From the NCBI RefSeq assembly GCF_007290395.2, contig NZ_CP041656.2, forward strand, positions 124,001 through 188,000: a DNA stretch of 64,000 nucleotides. The letters run 5' to 3'. This document shows positions 57,554-64,000 of this stretch, piece after piece. Position 1 is the stretch's first letter, and every line of letters begins with the position of its first letter. A program made the translations under genes and the position numbers. The notes beneath the pieces are model-generated. The model was not told where the DNA came from. It did no database searches and worked only from the letters and a program-made list of their open reading frames with translations. The DNA is from Bradyrhizobium cosmicum (GTDB lineage: Bacteria > Pseudomonadota > Alphaproteobacteria > Rhizobiales > Xanthobacteraceae).

Positions 57554-57580
57554 GAATGTGATGCCGGATGGATCACATTC
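57554..57580. promoter_or_regulatory. Perfect inverted repeat, possible operator
   Basis: GAATGTGAT (57554-57562) and ATCACATTC (57572-57580) form a 9-bp palindrome with a 9-nt spacer, in the 340-nt gap between the lipoprotein gene and rsmI. The spacing is too wide for a standard CRP site. The protein that would bind is unknown. Confidence 0.45.
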
Positions 57581-57602
57581 CAGTCCTCCCACCCCTTCCC
57601 TC

Positions 57603-57650
57603 GGCATGATCTTTTTCGCGGGAACGGTTCCCAGCCCCTGATATCATGCC
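57603..57650. repeat. RIME-like palindromic repeat (second copy)
   Basis: GGCATGAT (57603-57610) and ATCATGCC (57643-57650) enclose GGGAAC-G-GTTCCC. Related in layout to 43041-43100. With the operator-like site it leaves little unassigned sequence before rsmI. Confidence 0.6.
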
Positions 57651-57665
57651 TAAGTTCGTCTGATT

Positions 57666-58602
<937 letters not shown>

Positions 58603-58616
<14 letters not shown>

Positions 58617-59049
58617 CGAGGCCAAGACTGACCGGGCTAAGACCGACGGGGTCAAGGTTGAGGGGGCAAGGCCGCCGAAAGTCGCCTCGCCCGCACGCGT
58701 CGCCGCGTTCCGCACCGGCATCTCCGCGGAAAGTCGCGCTGCGGCCTACCTGATGGCCAAGGGCTATCGCATCCTCGCCAAGCGCTACCGCACACCGCAT
58801 GGCGAGATCGACATCGTGGCGCGCCGCCGCAATCTGATCGCCTTCGTCGAGGTCAAGGCCCGTGCGACGCTGGATGATGCCGCCTTCGCCGTGACACCGC
58901 GCCAGCAGCAGCGCATCATCGACGCCGCGCAAGGCTGGCTCGTCGCGCATCCCGAGCATGCCGAATTGGAGTTGCGATTCGACGCCATGCTGATTGCGCC
59001 GCGGTCGCTTCCGCGCCATGTGTTGGCGGCATTCGACGCCTCGAGCTGA
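58603..59049 (+). CDS. YraN/UPF0102 family nuclease-like protein
   Basis: About 148 residues. Residues about 40-148 are the UPF0102 (YraN) restriction-endonuclease-like fold ([40 protein letters not shown] with catalytic D and ExK). The first 35 residues are a low-complexity Lys/Asp-rich tail from tandem repeats (58606-58650). Role unproven, perhaps DNA recombination. An ATG at 58600 is equally possible. The rsmI-yraN-gshB order is conserved in Rhizobiales. Confidence 0.9.
58606..58650 (+). repeat. Three 15-nt tandem repeats at the rsmI/yraN junction
   Basis: Units GCCAAGACTGACGAG, GCCAAGACTGACCGG and GCTAAGACCGACGGG (with a weak fourth to 58665) encode [10 protein letters not shown] and AKTDG, and the first also spans the rsmI stop. 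In-frame length means copy changes would alter only the YraN tail. Confidence 0.75.
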
Positions 59050-59059
59050 AAGGCAGACC

Positions 59060-60004
59060 ATGAAACTGAACGTCGCCGTCCAGATGGACCCCATCGCCCG
59101 CATCAACATCAAGGGCGATTCCACCTTCGCGCTGCTGCTGGAAGCACAGAAGCGCGGCCACGGCCTGTCCTATTACACGCCCGACCAGCTCTCGATGGTC
59201 GGCGAGGAAATCGTCGCCCCCGTCCAGCTCCTGACGGTGCGCGACGAGCCCGGCAACCACTTCACGCTCGGCGAGCCCAGGCGCGAGGCGCTGAACGGCT
59301 TTGACGTGGTGCTGCTGCGCCAGGATCCGCCGTTCGACCTTGCCTACATCACCTCGACGCATCTGCTCGAACGCATCCATCCGAAGACGCTGGTCGTCAA
59401 TGATCCCGCCTCGGTGCGCAACGCGCCGGAAAAGCTGTTCGTGATGAACTTTCCGCAGCTGATGCCGCCGACCCTGATCTCGCGCGACCTCGACGAAATC
59501 AACGCGTTCAGGGACAAGCACGGCGCCGTCGTGATGAAGCCGCTGCACGGTCATGGCGGCGCGGCGGTGTTCCGCGTGATGCCGCAGGACATGAATTTCG
59601 GCTCGCTGTTCGACATGTTCTCGGTGACGTTCAGGGAGCCCTGGGTGATCCAGCAGTTCATCCCCGAGGTGAAGCACGGCGACAAGCGCATCATCCTGGT
59701 CAACGGCGAGTTCGCCGGTGCGGTGAACCGCGTGCCCGCCGCCGACGACCTCCGCTCCAACATGGTGCGCGGTGGCGCCGCGCAGGAGACCGAGCTCACG
59801 CCCCGCGAGCGCGAGATCTGCGCCACCGTCGGCCCGGCGCTGCGCGAGCGCGGCCTGCTGTTCGTCGGCATCGACGTCATCAACGGCAGCCTCACCGAGA
59901 TCAACGTGACCTCGCCGACGGGCATCCGCGCGATCGCGCGACTCGGCGGGCCCGATGTTGCGGCAAAGGTCTGGGACGTGATCGAGCAGAAGCGGAAGAA
60001 GTAA
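59060..60004 (+). CDS. gshB: Glutathione synthetase
   Basis: 314 residues; ATP-grasp ligase joining gamma-glutamylcysteine and glycine. Segments [36 protein letters not shown] (glycine-rich loop) and [20 protein letters not shown] are conserved. The start is the ATG at 59060, 10 nt after yraN. Confidence 0.97.
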   Translation: MKLNVAVQMDPIARINIKGDSTFALLLEAQKRGHGLSYYTPDQLSMVGEEIVAPVQLLTVRDEPGNHFTLGEPRREALNGFDVVLLRQDPPFDLAYITSTHLLERIHPKTLVVNDPASVRNAPEKLFVMNFPQLMPPTLISRDLDEINAFRDKHGAVVMKPLHGHGGAAVFRVMPQDMNFGSLFDMFSVTFREPWVIQQFIPEVKHGDKRIILVNGEFAGAVNRVPAADDLRSNMVRGGAAQETELTPREREICATVGPALRERGLLFVGIDVINGSLTEINVTSPTGIRAIARLGGPDVAAKVWDVIEQKRKK

Positions 60005-60367
60005 GGCGCTGCACACTCTAAGAGAGCGCACGAACTCTCCCCAATGTCGTCCCGGCGCTCGCCGGGACGACACCGACAATGTGGTGCGTTGCTTCCATCT
60101 CATTCGCACGACGTTGCTTCACCCACCACTAACTCCCTATTCACCATGACGCCGCGCGCCTCGTTCGAACGCAGCAGCCGTCACGCGTGAAACTACGGGG
60201 CCATTGGCTGACCGGATAACGCCCCGTTCACCATTCGCCCAGAACGCGCATCGTGACCGACCGTCCCGCGCGGCCTCGCAACACCCCTTATACTTTTACT
60301 CCCTACTCATCGATGCAGGGGAACCCGCCACGTGCGGTTCGAGTGCCCCGCGTAAGAGTAGAAGCGT
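60005..60367. other. Gene-free 363-nt region before the pilus operon
   Basis: It holds a palindromic repeat (60046-60071, GTCGTCCCGGC / GCCGGGACGAC) and a hairpin around GAACC and GGTTC near 60313-60340. No pilin or other gene is visible. The promoter of cpaB must be here; I cannot pinpoint it. Confidence 0.4.
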
Positions 60368-61186
60368 ATGAACACCGCACGCATTGTCGTTCTCGTCATC
60401 GCGCTGAGCGCCGGCGGCGTCGCTGCGTATCTGGCGAGCGGCTACGACAACAAGCCCGCGCCCGCCCTTCCCGTCGCCGAGAAATTGCCGACGGTCGAAG
60501 TCCTGATCGCGAAGAACGACATCCAGCTCGGCCAGGCCGTCAAGCCCGAAGACCTGCAATGGCAGTCCTGGCCGGCGGCAACGGCCAGCGGCGCCTTTAT
60601 CCGTCGCGACAACAGGCCCGAAGCACAGACACAGATCGCCGGCTCGATTGCGCGCGTCCCCTTGATGCAGGGCGAACCGATCCGCGAGCAGAAGCTGGTG
60701 AAGGCCGACGGCTCCGGCTTCATGGCCGCGATCCTGCCGACCGGCATGCGCGCCGTTTCCACCGAAATTTCAGCCGAGACCGGCGCCGGCGGATTCATCC
60801 TGCCGAACGACCGGGTCGACATCGTCCTGACGCGGCGCCTGAAGAATCCCGAGGGCGCCAACGGCCCGACCGGCGGCAACGACCTGATCCTGTCCGAGGT
60901 TGTCCTGACCAACATCCGCGTGCTCGCGATCGACCAGGCGCCGAAGGAGAAGGACGGCCAGAACGCCGTCCTCGGCAAGACCGTTACGCTCGAGCTCAAG
61001 CTCGACCAGGTCGCCACGCTCTCGGTCGCGCGCCAGGCCGGCACACTGACACTCGCGCTGCGCAGCATCGTCGACGCCAACGCAATCGACCTCTCGGCTG
61101 AAGACCTGGCGCTCAAGCGTCAGGGCGGCGGCGTGAACGTGATCCGATACGGGGTACAGGCGCGGCAATTGACGTCACAGAAGTGA
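60368..61186 (+). CDS. cpaB: Flp pilus assembly protein CpaB
   Basis: 272 residues. An N-terminal membrane anchor (RIVVLVIALSAGGVAAYLAS) precedes an SAF domain (PTVEVLIAKNDIQLGQAVKP) and an RcpC-like domain (MRAVSTEISAETGAGGFILP). Part of the Tad/Flp pilus periplasmic apparatus. First gene of the cpaBCDE block; 13 nt to cpaC. Confidence 0.93.
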   Translation: MNTARIVVLVIALSAGGVAAYLASGYDNKPAPALPVAEKLPTVEVLIAKNDIQLGQAVKPEDLQWQSWPAATASGAFIRRDNRPEAQTQIAGSIARVPLMQGEPIREQKLVKADGSGFMAAILPTGMRAVSTEISAETGAGGFILPNDRVDIVLTRRLKNPEGANGPTGGNDLILSEVVLTNIRVLAIDQAPKEKDGQNAVLGKTVTLELKLDQVATLSVARQAGTLTLALRSIVDANAIDLSAEDLALKRQGGGVNVIRYGVQARQLTSQK

Positions 61187-61199
61187 TGATGGGGACACC

Positions 61200-62717
61200 A
61201 TGAACTACGGGGACATTCGGACGGGCATGCGCCTTCGGGGGAAGCGCACGCATTCGTTCTGGGCAGGGGCAATGCTGATGCTGGGGCTGGCCGCAGCTCC
61301 CGATTTCGTCAGCGCCGCGGATGCGCCGGTCGGGGACCAGGCCCCGCTGCAGGCACCGGATCTCGGCGTGTCGCCGGTTTCGACCATCGCACCGACGCGC
61401 ACGCGCTCGCTGTCGCTCGGCGTCGGCAAGTCGGTCGTCATCGACCTGCCGCGCGAGGTCAAGGACGTGCTGGTGGCCGATCCCAAGATCGCCAACGCGG
61501 TGATCCGCTCGTCGCAGCGCGCCTATATCATCGGCGGCCAGGTCGGCCAGACCAACGTGGTGTTTTTCTCCTCCGACGGACAGCAGGTCGCGTCCTACGA
61601 CATCGCCGTGAAGCGTGACCTCAATGGCATGCGCACCGCGCTGCGCCAGTCGCTGCCGGGCGTGCAGATCGAAGGCGTCGGCGACAGCGTGATGCTGACC
61701 GGCTCGGTGTCGAGCCCGGTCGAGGCCCAGCAGGCCGGCGACGTCGCCGCCAAGCTCGTCGGCGGCAGCGAGAAGGTCGTCAACAACATCGTCGTGCGCG
61801 GCCGCGACCAGGTGATGCTCAAGGTCGTGGTCGGTGAAGTCAGGCGCGACATCGTCAAGCAGCTGGGCGTCGATCTCAGCGCCAGCCTGAATGCCGGCAC
61901 CGCCGTGGTGAATTTCAACAATTCCAACCCATTCTCGGTCAGCGGCGGTCCGATCGTCAGCAGCAACGGGCTCGGCGTGGCCGGCCTCGCCAAGGGCGTC
62001 GCCACCGTCAGCGCCACGATGCGCGCGATGGAAAGCGCCGGCGTCATGCGCACGCTCGCCGAACCGAGCCTGACGGCGATCTCGGGCGAATCCGCCACCT
62101 TCATCGCCGGCGGCGAATTCCCGATTCCCGCGGGCTATTCCTGCGATCCGGTCACCCACGTCTGTACCACCCAGATCACCTACAAGAAGTTCGGTATCTC
62201 CCTGAACTTCACTCCGGTCGTCCTCAGCGAGGGCCGCATCAGCCTGCGCGTCATGACCGAAGTCTCGGAGCTGTCGAACACCAACTCGATCACGCTGACG
62301 CAGGCGGTGTCCTCGACCTCGAGCAACTCGCTCACCATCCCCTCGATCCAGACCCGCCGCGCCGAGACCACGCTGGAAATTCCCTCCGGCGGTTCGATGG
62401 CGATGGCCGGCCTGATCCAGCAGAAGACCAAGCAGGCGGTCAACGGCTTGCCCGGCATCGACCAGGTGCCGATCATCGGCGCGCTGTTCCGCAGCCAGGA
62501 CTTCGTCAACAACGAGACCGAGCTGATGGTCATCGTGACACCCTATGTGGTGCGCGCGGTCGCCCAGAAGGAATTGTCACGGCCCGACGACGGTTTCGCG
62601 CCGGCCTCGGATGCGCAGACGGCGCTGCTCGGCCGCATGAACCGCCTCTATGGCGTCGCGCGCCGCGTCGATCCGATCGAGGGCACGCACGGCGATTTCG
62701 GCTTCATCATCGACTGA
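61200..62717 (+). CDS. cpaC: Flp pilus outer-membrane secretin CpaC
   Basis: 505 residues. Signal segment (FWAGAMLMLGLAAAPDFVSA), N-terminal pilus-formation domain (KSVVIDLPREVKDVLVADPK), BON-like domain (GVGDSVMLTGSVSSPVEAQQ) and the secretin barrel (LAEPSLTAISGESATFIAGG, ISLNFTPVVLSEGRISLRV). It forms the outer-membrane channel for the pilus. The ATG is at 61200. Confidence 0.94.
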   Translation: MNYGDIRTGMRLRGKRTHSFWAGAMLMLGLAAAPDFVSAADAPVGDQAPLQAPDLGVSPVSTIAPTRTRSLSLGVGKSVVIDLPREVKDVLVADPKIANAVIRSSQRAYIIGGQVGQTNVVFFSSDGQQVASYDIAVKRDLNGMRTALRQSLPGVQIEGVGDSVMLTGSVSSPVEAQQAGDVAAKLVGGSEKVVNNIVVRGRDQVMLKVVVGEVRRDIVKQLGVDLSASLNAGTAVVNFNNSNPFSVSGGPIVSSNGLGVAGLAKGVATVSATMRAMESAGVMRTLAEPSLTAISGESATFIAGGEFPIPAGYSCDPVTHVCTTQITYKKFGISLNFTPVVLSEGRISLRVMTEVSELSNTNSITLTQAVSSTSSNSLTIPSIQTRRAETTLEIPSGGSMAMAGLIQQKTKQAVNGLPGIDQVPIIGALFRSQDFVNNETELMVIVTPYVVRAVAQKELSRPDDGFAPASDAQTALLGRMNRLYGVARRVDPIEGTHGDFGFIID

Positions 62718-62768
62718 GCGGACGGTTTGGGGACCGGGGCAGGAAACGGGGCAAGAGGGGACCAGGCG

Positions 62769-63503
62769 ATGACGACAACATCAGCCGATCGACGCCGCAA
62801 TCTGCGGATCGCGCTCGCACTGACGGGGCTCTCCGTCATGCTGGGCGCCTGCAACACCACCGGCGAGATCGTCACCCAGACGGTGCCGACCGATTATCGC
62901 CAGCGCCACCCGATCGCGGTGCAGGAGGGCAAGAAGTCGATCGTGATCTTCGTCGGCAAGGCGCGAGGTGGCCTTTCCGCCGCGCAGCGCGCCGACGTCG
63001 CGGGCATCGCCCGGGACTGGGTGCGCGAAGGCACCGGCTCCGTCGTCGTCGACGTGCCGGTCGACACCGCGAATTCACGCGCCGCGGCGGCGACCTATCA
63101 AGACATCCGGTCGGTGCTCGCATCCGGCGGCGTGCCGTCGCGCGCCATCGTCCAGCATCCCTACCGCCCTGAAGATCCCGGCCTGCTGCCGACCATCCGC
63201 CTGAGCTATTCGAAGATCGCCGCGGTCGCCGGTCCCTGCGGGCTGTGGCCGGAAGACATGGGTCCGAACATCCTCGACCCCGGCTATGACGAGAACCGGC
63301 CCTACTTCAATCTCGGCTGCGCCACCCAGCGCAATCTCGCAGCCATGATCGACAACCCGGCCGACCTCGAGCAGCCGCGAGCCGAGACGCCCGCCTACAC
63401 CGCGCGGCGCGACATCGCCTTCGACCGCTACCGCAAGGGCTCGACCACCACGACCGCCTATCCCGAGGCCGACAGGGCCAAACTCAGCGACACCGGAAAA
63501 TGA
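62769..63503 (+). CDS. cpaD: Flp pilus assembly lipoprotein CpaD
   Basis: 244 residues. A lipobox is visible in LSVMLGACNTT, and the CpaD/TadB-type domain follows (TDYRQRHPIAVQEGKKSIVI, GLWPEDMGPN, NLGCATQRNLAAMIDNPADL). It likely pilots or stabilises the secretin. The start is the ATG at 62769; the upstream open frame is not used. The stop overlaps the cpaE start. Confidence 0.93.
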   Translation: MTTTSADRRRNLRIALALTGLSVMLGACNTTGEIVTQTVPTDYRQRHPIAVQEGKKSIVIFVGKARGGLSAAQRADVAGIARDWVREGTGSVVVDVPVDTANSRAAAATYQDIRSVLASGGVPSRAIVQHPYRPEDPGLLPTIRLSYSKIAAVAGPCGLWPEDMGPNILDPGYDENRPYFNLGCATQRNLAAMIDNPADLEQPRAETPAYTARRDIAFDRYRKGSTTTTAYPEADRAKLSDTGK

Positions 63504-64000
63504 CAGGCATTCTCGACGACGAAGACGCGGACGATCCGCGCCACCCCGAGGAACACATTGCGCCGGTTCCCCGCATTTCCGTGCAGGCGTTTTGCGAGAC
63601 CGAACAGACGCTCGCCGCCGTGACCGCGGCCGGGCTGGATCGCCGTCTCGCCAAGGCGCATCTCACCGCCAAGGGCGGCGGCCTCGCCGCGGCCATCGAC
63701 GTCTATGACACGATGCCGACGCCGAACGTCATCGTGATCGAATCCGACGGCACGCGCGACATTCTCGAAGGCCTCGACGATCTCGCCGGCGTCTGCGATC
63801 CCGGCACCCGCGTGGTCGTGATCGGCAATCCCAACGACACTGCGCCCTATCGCGAGCTGGTGCGCCGCGGCGTCAACGACTACGTGGTCGGGCCGGTCGA
63901 AACCCTCGACGTCGTCCGTTCGATCTGCAGCCTGTTCTCGGCCTCCGAGGCCATCATCACCGGCCGCGTCATCGCGGTGGTCGGCGCCAAGGGCGGCGTC
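63500..64000 (+). CDS. cpaE: Flp pilus assembly ATPase CpaE, N-terminal part
   Basis: 167 residues before the window edge. A degenerate receiver-like domain (about 25-150, VIESDGTRDILEGLDDLAGV) precedes the deviant Walker A of a ParA/MinD-type ATPase (VVGAKGGV) at the right edge. CpaE localises the pilus machinery at the pole. ATGA overlap with cpaD shows translational coupling. The rest, including CpaF and the inner-membrane proteins, lies outside the window. Confidence 0.93.
   Translation, partial: MTGILDDEDADDPRHPEEHIAPVPRISVQAFCETEQTLAAVTAAGLDRRLAKAHLTAKGGGLAAAIDVYDTMPTPNVIVIESDGTRDILEGLDDLAGVCDPGTRVVVIGNPNDTAPYRELVRRGVNDYVVGPVETLDVVRSICSLFSASEAIITGRVIAVVGAKGGV

Noticed and set aside
57554..57580. 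CRP or FNR site at the 9-bp palindrome
   Set aside because: The half-sites resemble TGTGA/TCACA but the spacing is 11 nt between them instead of 6.

Overview
The window is alphaproteobacterial chromosome, most likely Bradyrhizobium or a close relative in the same family. The evidence is the high GC content, the lptC-lptA-lptB-rpoN-hpf-ptsN block, a ROSE-type RNA thermometer before an hsp20 gene, the dnaK-dnaJ-pmtA order reported for B. japonicum, and many short palindromic intergenic repeats. No plasmid genes, intact insertion sequence, prophage or CRISPR array is visible. Almost everything is core or lineage-core.

Layout. 1-1.2 kb: the tail of an ABC-transporter ATPase, then a heat-shock unit (hsp20 plus DUF1150) behind a heat-shock-type promoter and thermometer. 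1.5-7.3 kb, minus strand: LPS transport (lptC, lptA, lptB), sigma-54, ribosome hibernation factor and the nitrogen-PTS EIIA. 7.4-9.5 kb: RNase D and a UbiA prenyltransferase with a HAD-like N-terminal segment. 9.7-11.2 kb: a repeat-rich trimeric autotransporter adhesin. 11.35-11.6 kb: a gene-free stretch that folds as a long rod, a candidate small RNA. 11.6-14.1 kb: an MFS transporter, a secreted protein, a recombinase-like remnant and tRNA-Leu(CAG). 14.2-19.2 kb: an NDUFA9-like protein, the DprE2/DprE1 pair next to undecaprenyl-diphosphatase, and a GST. 19.1-22.9 kb: queG, a thioesterase, a SnoaL-like protein and a hydrolase, with several palindromic repeats between them.

23-30 kb carries translation genes: infC (ATT start), rpmI, rplT, pheS and pheT, with an unrecognised lower-GC gene inserted between pheS and pheT. 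30-33 kb: an amine oxidase and a YiiX-like papain-fold enzyme. 33.1-36.4 kb is a metal block: csoR and a divergent Cu+-ATPase sharing a palindromic operator, then nikR. 36.5-40 kb: an EI24 membrane protein and an EmrAB-type efflux pair. 40-46.5 kb: DNA repair (nth, AraC-Ogt fusion), gpmA, dapB, pyrF, an FMN reductase and pmtA. 46.5-53.2 kb: chaperones (dnaJ, dnaK, grpE, hrcA). 53.3-60 kb: rph, rdgB, hemW, a lipoprotein PBP activator, rsmI, yraN, gshB. 60.4-64 kb: the start of a Flp/Tad pilus operon (cpaB, cpaC, cpaD, cpaE), cut by the window end.

How the parts fit. Heat shock is represented at four levels: RNA thermometer, heat-shock-type promoters, HrcA and the DnaKJ/GrpE machine. Envelope biology is the other theme: LPS export, a decaprenyl-phosphoryl-ribose/arabinose pathway (UbiA, DprE1, DprE2) beside lipid-carrier recycling (UppP), phosphatidylcholine synthesis (PmtA), an adhesin and pili. 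The most useful leads are the degenerate HAD segment on UbiA, the alanine in DprE1 at the benzothiazinone-target cysteine position, the gene between pheS and pheT, the rod-like RNA at 11.4 kb, and a repeat that encodes part of the HemW N-terminus.
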